Positions 29,363-42,942 of a stretch of DNA of 64,000 bases are shown in pieces (positions within the stretch are counted from its first letter, which is position 1; every line of letters starts with the position of its first letter). The position numbers and the translations under genes were made by a program. Source of the DNA: Chaetoceros tenuissimus. Taxonomy: Eukaryota; Bacillariophyta; Thalassiosirophyceae; Chaetocerotales; Chaetocerotaceae. Location: the NCBI GenBank assembly GCA_021927905.1, contig BLLK01000051.1, positions 1,644,046 through 1,708,045 of the forward strand. The letters are read 5' to 3'. The notes under the pieces were generated by a model that was given only the letters and a program-made list of their open reading frames with translations, was not told the DNA's origin and ran no database searches.

Positions 29363-31790
29363 ATGGAGTTGACTTTGACTGGAGCTTCACTCACATCGGA
29401 CACATCTCGTGTCAACACATCTTCAAGTACTACCAGCAGTAGTACTACTACTAAGAAGAATGCTGCAGCTGCATCTCCTCATCAGTCCTGCTCTCATGAC
29501 CATAGTCACCACCATCATCATGGCCATGACAGTCAGCAGCTGCAGCAAGTGGGGCCAGCTTCCAACTATCAAAGGGTCGAAGCGATACCCAAAGAAAAGC
29601 TTCTGAATAACCCTCAAGTATTGTTCAGTGCTCTCATTGCATCCATCAAAGGAGGATCTTTTGACACATTCAAGTACCTAGTAGATCTTGTTCTTCTACA
29701 TGAACAGTCGAATGATGTCTTGCAATGGGGAACCAAAATTGATGACACATGTCATTCTTCTCTTGGAAATCGAGGACCGGATGGACATTCCTTGGCTCAT
29801 TGGGCTGCCAAACGGTCCAATAATTTACAATTCTTGCAGTATTTATGTGATTCTGTCAAAGATATCAACATACATAGTCACTCGACGGATGCTGTAGGTA
29901 TGACTCCTCTTCATTGGGCTGCTACAGAAGGAGCTATTCCCATTGTAAACTTGATCTTGACGCATTTAGACCGAACAAGTACTAGTACTGGCTTTCCTCA
30001 TTCTTCCAGTAGATCCAACATGTCTGGACTTGGAGTAGAGATTCATCCTTCTTCTCACCCCATCAATACCAGGGATAAATCGGGATGTACGCCTTTATTG
30101 ATTGCTGCTCAGTATGGTCATGCGGATCTTGCTGCCTTTTTAATTAAGCGGGGTGCTGATCCTTTGGCCGTCGATGATTCAAAAGATACTGCTTTGCATT
30201 GGGCTGCGTACAAAGGTTCTGTTTCTGTATGTGGTTTATTACTTCATTTGAATGGAATTCAAGGACATTTAGATGAAGTCGATGCATTTGGACAAACGCC
30301 ATTGCATCTTGCTGCTTTGAGAGGGAACACTGATGTCATTGACTACATCATGGAACAATCTTGTACCTATGAATTAAACAGAAGAAACCAAGAATCTAGT
30401 GATATTGAGCAAGGTTCATCTAAGCACTTTGCTGAAAAATTACTTACCATGACGGACAAGGATGGGAAAACTCCAGTTGATTTGGCAATCAAAAAGAAGA
30501 AGGACATGGCGGAAATGGTTTTGAAAAAGTACATGGATAAATATTGTACACAACAAATTACCATTGGGCAAAAGATTGTTGCGACCGTCAAACTCTTCTT
30601 TTCCTGTAAGAACTGGTTGAGTTGGATAGGTTTAGTCAGTGAGAATGGAAACCCGCCAAGATTTATCTTTTGGTTTGTAGTCATTAATCTTGCACTTGCC
30701 TTCATGATGGAACTTGTAGTCTATACGAATTTGATTCATATTCCCGGCATCGGTGGAGAAGATCGTCTAGCAGATTGCATGTACTTGCATTATGCAACTA
30801 TATTCAACTTTTTATTGACTTGGTTCTTCTTTATCATGGTCAATAAGACAGATCCGGGGATCCTGGCTGAAGCGAATTATGCAAGTGCACCTGGGAACGC
30901 CATGAGAGGTATCGACGCATGTCTTGATGTTCGATTGAGTCCATTCTGTATTTGGAATGAGAATAAAAAGATTAAACGAGAAATGCATACCTTGACCAAT
31001 GATTTGAGGAACTTGTATGAAGAAACCTTGGAGTCTTTTGCAGATGTCGGTTCAAATGGAAATGATACTCAGAAATTGCCATTGTGTCATTCCTGTCACA
31101 TTGCACGGCCTCATAGGTCCAAGCACTGTCGTGTTTTGAATCGTTGTGTGCTAGTCTTTGATCATCACTGTCCAGTAAGTCTTTGTCATCGCTTTATTAT
31201 ATTTGACTATAGATGCCTCATTGACCTTACACCTTACACCATCGTCTTTGCATCTACAGTTTGTAGGCAATACTATCGGGCTATACAATTACAAGTACTT
31301 TTATCCTTTTGTTCTATTCATGACAATTGCGAACGTACTCTTTACTTCAACTGGCTTCCTGTATTTGCGAAGTGCTCCTTCAGGAACTTCAATGGAAGTA
31401 GGCAAGTGGCTCTTGTGCATCTATTGGGCAATCTATACATTCATGACTGGAGGTCTTTCCTTTTACCATACGCAACTCGTGACAAAGAATCTAACAACCA
31501 ATGAACATGCAAATTTCAGTAAATATGCATACCTCAAGAAGGAAGATGGAAAGTTTACGAACCCTTATAACTTTGGATGCTTCAAGAACTTTACCATGAG
31601 GTTCACTCCTAGCAAGAGCCTGTACATGACTCCTTCTTTTGAGGCTCAATTGAATGGATCGGATGTCAGTATGGATAAAGATGGAAATTCGAAGCATAGC
31701 TTGCATCCTCTCGACATTGAGTCTACCATCAACGTTGGTACAAACAAAAAGGATGATGAGAAATTGAGTCTTGTAGACAATGTAGTTTAA
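29363..31790 (+). CDS. Ankyrin-repeat DHHC palmitoyltransferase
   Basis: Two exons join by removing 31175-31259 (85 nt, GTAAGT...CTACAG), which reunites DHHCP with FVGNTIGLYNYKYF; the product is 780 aa. The N-terminus is Ser/Thr-rich with a His cluster. Five to six ankyrin repeats span about 139-390 (TPLHWAATEGAIPIV, TPLLIAAQYGHADLA, TALHWAAYKGSVSV, TPLHLAALRGNTDV). Two membrane segments lie at about 433-460 and 474-496, the Cys-rich domain with HCRVLNRCVLVFDHHC follows with DHHC at 600-603, then two more membrane segments at about 615-637 and 654-675. This layout is that of Akr1/zDHHC17, which attach palmitate to cytosolic cysteines at the Golgi; ankyrin repeats recruit substrates. It could act on the MGC-type kinase downstream, though nothing shows this directly. 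Confidence 0.92.
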
Positions 31791-31897
31791 TAAAGTTAAT
31801 GTAGTAGAAGTCTGTGAATTCTCCAATGAAATCTCTGAAGTTTCTGAATGAAAGAGTGCAGAAGTGAAGCGATGAATTACTTGAATTTGGTGAATTT

Positions 31898-32488
31898 TCA
31901 AGTGTACGTAGTAATCAAAAAAGTACATACATTTGTGACTAATCCTTCTGGATCTAATCCACAGTTCTGGATTGAAATACAGAATGGAATTACAATCAAT
32001 ACAGCTTCTGGAATGGTACTGTATTTAGTGTAGTACTCCTTATCGCAAATCTCGATTGGAGGAGAGTATCCACTCAAAGCGAGTGCAAGTAGACTCTGTA
32101 CAAAGGTAATATTGCATACACAAGTATCTTCTGGCGTCTTGTATGGCTGCCCTTCCCCATAGATAGTAGCATCTCGAAAGCATTGATCATGGGCTGCACA
32201 TGCGGCATCAATTTCATTGCAAGGCTCAATGTCTAGATCTGCTCTATCTGGATCCGCAGCTCTGCATTTGCTTTCCTGAATTCCACAGAACTTCCCGTAA
32301 TCGAGAAGAGCAACAGCTTGTGCTGTATCGTCTGCAAAGAATGCATCTACTGCAGCTGTGCATGTTCCTGCATGCTCAACACACTCTACCTTATCCTCTG
32401 GAGTACAAGATGCCAATACATCAGTAGGTAAGAGAAAGGCAGTGATAATAGGAAGGATCGGGATGGAACAAGCTCTGAGGTACTTCAT
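31898..32488 (-). CDS. Secreted phospholipase A2-like protein
   Basis: This 196-aa protein has a signal peptide at 1-27 (IPILPIITAFLLPTDVLAS). The calcium-loop-like YGKFCG and the catalytic block EIDAACAAHDQCF (with the His-Asp pair) are the core of secreted phospholipase A2, which cleaves the sn-2 ester of phospholipids. Many cysteines (about 14) suggest disulfides. The overall pattern, with a DxxC spacing and no extended beta-wing sequence, is closest to plant-type small PLA2 as far as one can judge by eye. A hydrophobic stretch at about 130-142 and another at 160-172 are unusual for the family and could be buried helices. It is convergent with the DHHC gene (107 bp apart). Confidence 0.7.
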   Translation of the reverse strand: MKYLRACSIPILPIITAFLLPTDVLASCTPEDKVECVEHAGTCTAAVDAFFADDTAQAVALLDYGKFCGIQESKCRAADPDRADLDIEPCNEIDAACAAHDQCFRDATIYGEGQPYKTPEDTCVCNITFVQSLLALALSGYSPPIEICDKEYYTKYSTIPEAVLIVIPFCISIQNCGLDPEGLVTNVCTFLITTYT

Positions 32489-34198
32489 ACTTTAATCTTA
32501 ATTTATGAGATAGATAAAGACGCCAATCTCTACAAAGAGGTTTAGAATGAGAACAGTGGTGTCAAAACATGTTCCTCTTCAAGAAATAACAGCTGGTCTA
32601 TTTGTTTTTGGATTGAGAACGCTTTCTCACAAACTTGATCTGAAGGGTCATTAATACTTTCATGTCTTGTACGACAAGTAATATTCCTGTCTTCTTTGCG
32701 GATCATGATCATAAAAAAAATATGAAAAGAAAACTAGATCAAGACTACGTACTACTCAATAAGTGAAAAATTCAATGATATCTTTTACTGCTTTGCCTAC
32801 TCTACTATGTATTTCTTTAAGCATATTGGCATTTAATCAAGGGCAAGGCATATTATGTTTACAGTTCTCGTATGATGACTTTCATTCTTCATAGGTATAC
32901 ATTTCACGTGATTTCTCAAAGTTCTTTACTTCTTGCCTTAGGCAGATTCTATGTTATCTCTTGAATGCGCATCGTGCCGTTTTCATACCGGTATTTCTTG
33001 GCACATCAATGACCTCCAACGGGCCAGAACGGAATGTATATAATGAATATTGCTATTTCCCGTGTTATGCCTTCTTTCAAGGCAAATTCCATGCAGAAAC
33101 AATAGTAGCCCGTAGGATTCAAATGGAGTACGAGTATTCGAGTAGTAGTGGTCATACTCGTATCTTGGTTCTTTCTTGACTCTTTTCCTTTCTTGTTGGA
33201 ATACAGTGAATAGTGTGGAAGAAGTATTTCTATCTCCAACCTAGTGTCATCTCATCTCCTCTTTTGACAACGAATACGTCGAATGGTCCTACACAGTGCT
33301 ATCCTATTGATCACTGACAATGCTATAATCATTTCTTATCTCATTTCTCAGCCAGCCATCATTTGAGACGGGAGTTGGTTGAGAGTTGGATAAGATTCTA
33401 GATCGAAAAAACTTTCCGATAGTGAAGCCAGTAATGAAAATACTGAACCTAAGCATTTCCTAATGCTTAATTTTTTCGACGGCTGTACTCACTTCTTCTA
33501 CTATCTACTCGAATATTCGTCACGCATATCAGCCAATATCATATTTTGGTGTCTGTCAGACTGCTTTGAAAAAAATAATGAAAATTCATCTTCCTGACGT
33601 TTTAGTTCAATTCTTCTTCGAGATCCCAGGCAAAATAAGTATTCTGACCTTCTCTTCCTGAAGTTTCAATCATTCCTTTCAGTCCAGTCAGGCGGAAGTA
33701 GAAGCTTGTTCTTCTTGCTTTGATTCAATCTGTCCTTGAAATGCCACCAAATCGATATGCGTCATATGTTTTTCAAAAGTTTGAATACACATGCCTTTCC
33801 TGTATGCTTCTTCAGAGCATAGCTAGTAGTTAATACTTTGTTTCACTGTTTATAAGAGAAACCTTTTACGAATCTAAAAGGGATAATAATACGTTCCAAT
33901 GATATGAGTAATTACACGCGTAATAATGAAGTAAACTTCAAGTGCTGAGCAGCAGTGTTTCATGAAATGTTCAAAATGCCGGAAGCAAACTATTTTAGTG
34001 ATAATCTACATTGGATTGGACACTAAAAGCATTCTATTCAGGCCATTAAAAAGCCGTGTAACACATGATTTCGGACATTTTGAAGATACTGTGTCACCAA
34101 AAAGCTGCTTTTGGTTCTCCTCTTCTCAACCACAAGTTGACATATAACTTCTTTATCACTTCATAATCTTCCTCTTTTCAAACTTCAACAATTGCAAG
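32489..34198. other. 1.7-kb divergent intergenic region
   Basis: This lies between the phospholipase (minus) and the kinase (plus) starts. No frame here has coding character. One short hairpin, TAAGCATT-TCCT-AATGCTTA, is at about 33449-33468. No tRNA or repeat was found. Confidence 0.45.
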
Positions 34199-36055
34199 AT
34201 GGGATGCAATAGCTCGAAGCCAGCTCTTGTCTCTGATATTCTAGGAGATGGAAAAGCCTTTCTCGATAAATATGCAGTTGATCGTGTACTCGGAGAAGGA
34301 GAGTTTGGAGTTGTAAAACTGATTCATGAAAAGCAAGAAGATGGGTCCGATGGTCCCCCTCTCGCTTGTAAAATGTTGAGGAAGGGAGCTCAATTCAAGA
34401 ATAATACTTTGTATTCTGCCATCAAGCCGAAAGTATTGAAATTAGAGTGTAAAATATTGAGGACCCTGGCTGGGAAACATTGCAATGTCGGTCTTGTGGG
34501 AGTTTATGAATCTCCGAGTATGATTTATGTCGTTACAGAGTTTTGTGAAGGAGGTGACATGTACAAATATGTAGCTGATGCATATCATGAGGATGGACTT
34601 AGAACAGAAGACATTAGTAGAATTAGCTTTCAGCTATTTGATGCGGTGGCTCATTGTGCAAAGTATGGAATCATTCATCGTGACATCAAGGTGAGAAGAT
34701 TCGGTTTATAGGGCCTCTTTTTGCTTCTACCACAACTAGCTTTTGCTCACATCTTTTTCTCTCTTTCTAGCCCGAGAACATCATGTTTGCGAGTAAAAAC
34801 AAGGGAGCGCCTTTGAAATTGATTGACTTTGGATCGGGAACTATGGATTCAGATGAAGAAGTGATTGAGGAATCGGCACCAACAACCTGTGAACAAGTGG
34901 ATGGAAATATTTTGAGACAATTTACAACTTTTGCAGGGTCTGCATTTTACATCTCGCCAGAAATGTTTCAAAGAAAATATACATGTAAAACTGATGTATG
35001 GTCTGCAGGTGTAACCATTTTTGTTTTAGTAGCTGGTTATCCTTCCATGGCCTTGCAAGCAGCGTTCAATCAATTACAAAACCACAAAGAGCCTGAAAAT
35101 AGAGTTGAGCAACTCAAACAGTTACCTAATATGCCAGAAATGCCTGACGAATTCTTTGACATGTTGAGCTGTGCACTGGTATACAGACATAAAAAGAGAA
35201 ATGATGCGAGATCTATCTTGGATTGCGAATTTATCAAAATGCATAAATCTATGGATGTCAGTAGACGTGATACTTCCATCGTGGCTGGTGCTACTTTCAG
35301 ACATATTCAAATGCGTGAATATCAACAGTTTGAACGTACCATCAGTACTCTTTTGGCTACTGTTTTGAATAGAAGTCTTTTGCGAAAGGTTTTGAAGAGT
35401 ATTGATGCATTGATTGCTGCATCGCCAGAAGATCACTTTGAAGAGTCAGCTATGCGCTTGGAGGCTACAGCGAACAAAGAGAGACTTCAAGTTATCACTG
35501 TGCAGGAACTTTACTCCATCTTGCAGGAACTTGGACAAGAACAAGTGTAAGTCATTACTTGAATCATATTCTTGGTATTATCTAATTGAACAAAGCATGC
35601 CAACTCACAAATTACTCTTTAGTATTCATCTATGCAAGGAGCATGCAAAGAACGATACCTATGAAAAGTATGCTTATCATGTTGCGAAGTTGCGTCAATT
35701 TTACACATACCAAGATATTGACCTAGACCCAGAAAGTCGTCCAACTTCGCCTGCAGAAAACCCGGTTTCCGCAAAAGACGTTGACGACTCAAGAGGTAGA
35801 ATGCTCAAGAAAGTAATGGAGCAACGAAGCAAGAGAGATGCTCTTATTGACGAAACACAAGATACCAAGAACTCTGGCTCGAACTTGGATGACACTCAGC
35901 ATTCGATCGGGAAACCGAAAGGTCTACCGCAACATAGTGTCCATGAAGGGAATCTTTGGGATACTATACGCAAAGCATTGGATAAAGCACCAAACGAAGG
36001 AATTGGAATGACAAGAGTGAATTCTACTCCAGGTGGATTGAATAAGCTTAGATAA
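34199..36055 (+). CDS. Protein kinase with N-terminal myristoylation signal
   Basis: Three exons (introns 34691-34770, GTGAGA...TTCTAG, and 35547-35622, GTAAGT...TTTAG) give 566 aa. MGCNSSKP fits the N-myristoylation plus palmitoylation pattern that anchors proteins to membranes. The kinase domain spans about 24-300: glycine loop GEGEFG (32-37), Lys58 in ACKML, HRDIKPEN (160-167, split by intron 1 exactly after the Lys), DFG (182-184), SPE and DVWSAGV. All catalytic residues are present, so it should be active. The sequence is CDPK/CAMK-like. The C-terminal part has helical segments such as TVQELYSILQELG that could be a degenerate EF-hand region, but no canonical calcium loop is visible. The tail is Ser/Asp/Lys-rich. 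Confidence 0.88.
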
Positions 36056-36247
36056 AGAATGGCATTTGATAATGTGATTGGGATTGAATTTTGAGTAATA
36101 ACTTCCCCGCAGTTTTAAAGCTTTTGTATGGCTTTTCGATGTTGAAACAATTTGAAGTGGATAATATTAATTTTGAATTTTATGGAATGACAGATGAATT
36201 ACAATTACTCAAAGATCAAACATACAAACTTCTAACATGTTTGTATT

Positions 36248-39200
36248 TTAAGAATTATGTGTAAGTTGACGAAGAATAACTGTTCCGTCCCATGTCGTGC
36301 AAATAGTTCCCCCCAATTTTTGAACCGAAGGCTTAGCTTCAGTTTGGCGCTTGATAATTTCATTCTCTGAAAATGTTTTAAAGCATGATATCTTACTCCG
36401 TGTATTCACCTTGTATTCATCAATCAATGAACCATTCATGGCATCCCAATATTTTACGATATTGTCAACTCCCACACTCATCAAACTGTTTTCTATTGAA
36501 TCATTATTCGCACTGATTCCTTTCCTAAGGACAACTGGACCAGAGCTCTGATCGCAGTGATACATTCTAGCCAAAGGATATCGAATACTATTTGTTCTAT
36601 TGACAGGATTACCGGTATCCAAATCACCGTTCAATGTTTTCATCATGCGGAAGTCCCAAGTGCCAATTGATCCATCATTTGCGGCTGTAGTCATCCAGTA
36701 ACTGGTACGGTTCTCCAAATACATGCTGGAGATTGGACTGTTATGATATCTTAGAACAAAGAGTGGAGCAGAACCAGATCTAGAGTCCCAAATACAGCAA
36801 GAGCGATCAGAAGAAGCTGAAATGATTGTATTTCGTCCCCAGTATTGCCCATGAGTTACCCAGCCTGTATGTCCATGCATAGTCTGTAGACAGCGACCTC
36901 CACTTTGACTAGCAAGATCCCACAGTTTGACGGTGCGATCTGCTGCACCACTTAAAAGACGATCTCCATGCCATGCAACTTCAATACAAAGAATTCTACC
37001 TCCGTGTCCGGCCAACACGTCAAGCTTATCTTTTCCCGGTGCTTTATCATTCTGAGAAAATAACATGCGTGAAGTTCTACCTCCCATCGTCGTTCGTCTG
37101 TTTGCATTCTTTGGTCTAGCCTGTGTACGAAGCTTCCAAACTTTGATTAATCCATCATTTCCTCCCGAGACAAGACTATCTGGTCTGTAGGTTTGAGGTG
37201 GTACAGAAAGACTTGTAATACCTCCACGATGAGAACCAATGCAAACTCCAGGTCGAGGTGCTGCCATTCTTTTCATAGGATGGCCGTTGACGGATGCTCG
37301 CTCATTATTCTCGTATGAATACTCATCTATCAAAATACTTCCCATTGCATCGGCAACATCCCATGCTACAATTTCCCCATATTTGTTACCGGCGACTAGT
37401 TTCTTTCCGCCCAACTCTATTTCTTGTTCTTTCTCGTCCTCTTCGCTGTACTCATGCCTCATAGTGACAGATTTCGTCCTCGTTTGAACTGAACCATTAG
37501 TCAAGACCAATCCGGTTACTGCAGGTCTAGATTTCTTTGTAGATGGACTATGAATATTATTTGCTGGAGGCTGAGATGTCTCTGGCCATTCCATTTCATA
37601 CCCGCGCACAAAGGCACCTCCAATAGATCCTCTCTGAACTTTATCTAGATGCAATGTTGAAGCTAAATAAACACTACCATCAAGTGCGCCAGTAGCAATG
37701 ATTGAACCTCCATAAGAAGCAAGTTGAGTGATTGGAGCTTGATCAGTATATGGAGAAACAGAGTTTGCATCTGTTAAGGGAGGATGTGTCCAATTAAGAG
37801 TTTCCCATTGCGTTTCTAAGTCACTCTTCTTTCTTGAAAACTCAAAATCTTCATTTCTGATTGCGTCTTCTTCATCATCGTCAAAGTCAAGTACTGCCTC
37901 TTCGCATTTCACAGCTAGTCTTCTTGCAAGGGTTAAAAGTTTCTCTTCCTTGTCTGTGGAGTAGAACTTATCAATAGCAACTCGGTAAGCGAACTTCGCA
38001 AGAGTATCCGCTTGCATACCATATCCAAGCATTTCATATAGCGTTGAAATTGTTGCTTCGTATTCCTCATTAAGCATACTTTCATTGTTTGCTGGTTTCC
38101 CTTCTATTCCACTTTTGTCTCGCTGTCTATCTTGTTTATGGATAAGTAATACTCTATCCCAAAGGGAGAGATCACTATAGATCTCATGTGTTGCTATTTG
38201 CTTTGTCATGTAAGAAACCATCATATCATCATCGGCAGTGCAAAAACCTTTAAAAGAAGAAATGGTAAGTCATTAGTCATTTGGCAATCAAAATCATGAA
38301 AGATATAACAACAAAATCTTACCTGTAGTATGAATCAATAACTTGTAAGCTGAGTCGTACGCGGACTCTGCGTAGCAAGCTTCAAGCATAGAACTGCACA
38401 ATCTATAGAGGCAGTCAAATACAAGTGGGTGGAGATTTGATGTGCTCACTTCTATGTGAGAACCAGCCTTGACAGATAACCTATTCTGCTCTCTTCGGTT
38501 CTCAATCTGTAGACGAGATCGTTGGGTGAGAACCGCCATTAAGAACTTTTGAGCTGCAGGATTCTTCATTGCAGCATCTACTTCTGCATTCATTTCTTCG
38601 AATTGTGCATCAACATCTTCTATTGAAATTCTCCCTTCCTTTAATGCATCTACAACCTCATACGCCTTCTCAATAAAGTCTTTCACAACTGTCTTATCAG
38701 TAGAAACGCTAGAGCCTCGCATAAGTTTGGTAAAATTGCCTCGGCCCATGTCATCAGCATCACTTCTCATGTTAGACATCAGCTTGGTTAAATCAAGGGC
38801 ACTCTTGAGAGGTGCCTTTGAATTAGAATACAAATTACCCTGATCAAGATCTTCTTCATTATTCTTCATTTCTTGTTCGATCTTCCATTCGTTAAATTTG
38901 CGTTCACCAAGTGCTTCCTTAAGATGAATCTTTTTCCATATTAGTGGCTGTTCTGATTTCTTAGAAGGCTTCGTCTCAATCTCAAACAATGGTTTATACT
39001 TCCATGGAATTTTATCTAGAGCTACAAGTTCTTTCAAAGAAAGCTTGCTAATGTCCTCTGTCATATTGGTCATCACACTTTGCTCGTCTGCATCATCCAT
39101 AGATGCTGCTCTTGTTCTTGCAGGAGGCGGATTTATCCCTTTTGCTGGTACCAACATCTTTGAAGTGAAGGAGGAAAAATAATCACTCATGAATTCAAAG

Positions 39201-42200
39201 CAAAGATAGTCATCAACATCTTCTTTTAATTCCATGAGACGTTGATTGTGAGCATGGTAGGTTGGTATTTTCTGGTCCAAAGATTCAAGAGAGGTTCTCA
39301 ACTTTGAAATAATAGCTTTCTGCGTTGAATCTTGAGAATAATGTGAACTTTCATCCATAGATTGTTCTTGGTATGTTTCCATGATTTCGTGGAAGAAGGC
39401 ATGACTATCATCGTCAAGATTTTCAAGGAGTGCATGAAAATGTTGACTATTTACAAGTCCCGACAAAAATCTCTTTGATCTAGGGGATACAATCTTTCCA
39501 TATGATGATGGACTTCCAGGAGGCTGTCCAGGCGAAGACGAAGATAAGTTGTGGCGGCGCTCTTCATATAGAGCTGGTGCTTGTCGTAAGAATCGATCTC
39601 TATTGAAAACAGGCTGTTGAGCAGAAACGAAGAATAGACATTCTTGATATCCTCGAATCAGACTACAAATTTGGTGAGCAATGGAAATACGAAAGTCTCT
39701 CTCTGCCAAGCTTTCACCTTCCAGTCTATATAAGTGACGACTGTCAGAAAAGACAGATGTCCCGAATTGTTCTTGTACATCGTCCTCATCGCGCAGTAGT
39801 CTAAAGACGGCTTTTGAAATATTGCTAGAAACTGATGCAGGTAAAGGTGTCAAAGCTCTAATCGCTTCTTGATCCTTAGAACCTTCAAAGTAGTCTGGAG
39901 TCGAGAATCCATTATCCAAGTCAATGACTACTACATCACTTAGCATATTCTTATCCACAAATTTCATGTTACATGTTGGAATTCCAATAAAGTAGGAGAC
40001 AGGTGCTTCGACGAAAGTAATCATCGGCAATGGAAGAACTGGAATACATGGCAACTGCCATTGGAAAGGATACATCAAGGCTGTAATAACTTCAGCAACC
40101 ATTGCCAAGTTTGCAATATCAGCTGAATGTACCAATATCTTACATTCAGTTAAAACGGCGGCGAGTAAAGCAGTGAGTCCTTCTGCCTGTAATAAGCGAC
40201 AAACTGAAGTTACGGAGGCTCCGTGAGGCAAAGGAGGAAGACCCCCTATTGGGGGCAATGAAACATGTAGTCTATCTCCATCACCACTCAAAAAAGGTAT
40301 AGAGCAATGCAATACTCCAGGTATCGGCCTTTGATAGTTGAGAATCAGATTTCGTAGATCTGCATGTACAATATTTTTTACTCCTTCCAAAGTTTGCGAA
40401 GATAACTTCTCGCATAATCGAAGCAAGACTGATTCAAGAATACCAATGATTGGTAAGCTACTCGTGACACAAATTCCCATGGGACACCAAGTCTTAATCT
40501 CAGAATCTTTCTTTTCATTCTCTTCTTCAATCTTTGGAGGTGCTTGAGGTACTTCGGCATAGAAACGAATAACAGCTCCATAGGTTTTCGAAATAGAAGA
40601 ACCGTATTCATCCGAATTAGAACTCAATACCCACCACATAAAAGAAGAAGTACAATTCAAACAAGCATCAAATGCTGCAACTGATGAAGCCATTCTTGGA
40701 GGTGAAGCAGCCGAGAATCGCTTTAGGTTGATATCCATATGCATAGGTGGTGATTTACCTCTCCAAATTCTGCAACCTTCTGGAAAACACCAATATTCCA
40801 CACCTTCTGGTAAGACAACGTTCCTAGTGAGGTTTGTGTAAATGCAATAGCGTGAGTGCGGATTCATCTTTGAAAGTATACTATGAAGCAGTAATTCCAG
40901 TTTGCATAAAATACTTACCGCCCATTGTTATGATGAAAATCAGTCTTTGGAAATTGCTCAAGAACTCCACATTCGGGTTCACTATCAATCCACCCTTCAT
41001 CTCTAGAACCTTTCTTTATAGGCCCAATGTTTTTGGCTCCTACCACAGCGATAAAGTCAACAATACCAGATTTAAGAAATGGACCATTAATCTTGATCCG
41101 TTCCAATTCTTCCGCTCTTAATTTCTCCGCTTGTTCAGCTGACACAGAAACAGATTGTGAGGTTCCATCTACAGACTTTATTTCCTCCTTTTCCATAATA
41201 TCAAAAGCATTTCCGGGAAGGGTCATCATACTTGTCCTCAAATGATCTTGATTTCCAGCCATTGTCATCATACTAGTTCTCATGTGATCTTGAGCAGAAG
41301 TTGCAGTATTCACTGTCGGTTCAACTTGCTCAATTGCAGTAGAAGCCATATTATTTCCTGCATTGAAAACTTCATCCTCAAGTACATTCAAAGTAGAGCA
41401 AGTCGCAAGGGATATATCTAATAAAACGGTTGGATCTCTCCACGGCGCAGACATTTGATCCAAGCTGCCATTGGAATCTCTAGATGCACTACCATGCGTA
41501 TCAAATTGATACCACTTTTCGACATGTGGTATTTCATCCTCTAGTGGTAGGTTCGAAATTGGAATGATGAGAGTTCCCAATCTCAAATCTCCATCCGAAG
41601 TTGCATTAGGATTGACAATAGAAGCTTGTCCTTCTAAAATTGGTGCCACTGGATGTTCCATAAATTGATCAGACGCCGCAGTAAAGGAAGCATTCTTTGT
41701 ATCAAATTCCATTCCTTGTGGTGTCAAAGACGAGTGTCTACTACTAATGGCAGTAGCCGAAGAAGAATTACTCATGGACGCACTACTAGCATTTGATCTC
41801 CGTTTGCGTCGGACATTTGCCAATGAAAGTCTTCCTTTTCTCCACATTCCCATGATTCCTTTTCCTTGAGTATTATGATTATCTTCTTCTTCATCAATGT
41901 CTTGAAAATCATTCCCTGCACCGGTAGCACTTCCACGAAAAGATTGCTGAAAAGTTTTAGTAGATGATCTTTTATGATTTTGCATTGACTCCTTTGGATT
42001 CTTCATTGCATTTTCGTACATGTTATCATAGAGAGTTCTCTTCGAAGGTTGAACCAAGCTGCTCACAAGTCCAGGTCTAGCAGGTACAGAACCAGTAGTC
42101 TGTGCTCTCTGTGGCATAGTCGGTCTATCCATGGATGTATGTGTATGTGTACTCGCCGCAGTACTTCCTACACTTCCAGAACCATTGGAAGGATAAACAG

Positions 42201-42942
42201 CTCTGGCCGATAATTCAATACATAAAACAGTCTGTAAAGGATCGGAAATATTATCCCATCTTAAATCTTCATGCCATTCCATCATTCCATTATCTTTGGG
42301 ACTCATAATTTTTCCTGAAGTAGTTCGTACAACTGTATCGGTATTTAAAGCTTGTGCACACTCGACTAGAGATTGAAACCGTTGAAAGTCCGCCAGGATA
42401 CCTTTACTCAGTCGAATGGAAGTCTGAGGCAATATTCTCTTCTTTTCATCTTTGGTCTGTTCAAATTCTGCTCTTCGTGCCGCAGCTGATAGAATTTGTA
42501 TTTGTTGAAGTTGTTCCTCATCTTTGATTTCTAGTAAACTGAATTTTAAAAAGGGACATAAAGGAACATTTGGAAGAATGAAGGATGGCAGATCCACTAC
42601 ACTGTTGAGTTTGACATTCAAAGACCACTGAGTCGATTCTGATATCGAAGAAGACGACGAACAAAAGGAATGCGGTGAAGAAAGTCCATCTTGTTGTCGA
42701 TAATCATTTGGATAGTGATTTCTAGAATGAGCCGATGGAGTGTTATTGGTCGCGGCCGCTTCTTTGAGTACAGATTGACGAACTGAATGATCCCAACCTA
42801 AAAAGGAAGACGAAGAAGCATCGGAAAGACCGTCATCTGAATAGTCCTGAGGATGCTGAGATGACTGAAGTGAGAGATCTTCTTCGTTACATTGCTGTTC
42901 TTGTTGTGTTGAGGAAGTGTTTGTTGTGCTGCTATTGTTCAT
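36248..42942 (-). CDS. C2-DENN-WD40 protein, SCD1-like
   Basis: Three exons (42942-40919, 40880-38323, 38246/7-36248) give about 2193 aa. Intron 2 (38322-38248, 75 nt, GTAAGA...TTTAAAG) reads through HTTG-FCTADDDMM. Intron 1 is only 38 nt (40918-40881, GTAAGT...TTCATAG); the alternative acceptor further down gives a stop. Exon 1 holds a Ser-rich start and a C2-like region (WSLNVKLNSVVDLPSF, then a long insert, LGTLIIPISNLP). The DENN module starts at the exon junction (DFIAVVGAKNIGP, VLPEGVEYWCFPEGC) and continues with LTALLAAVLTECKILVHSAD and YPFQWQLPCIPVLP. Exon 3 has about seven WD40 repeats (SGGNDGLIKVWKL, SGAADRTVKLWDL, SASSDRSCCIWDS). DENN proteins are Rab exchange factors; DENN plus WD40 is the layout of plant SCD1, which acts in exocytosis and cytokinesis. 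Confidence 0.85.
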
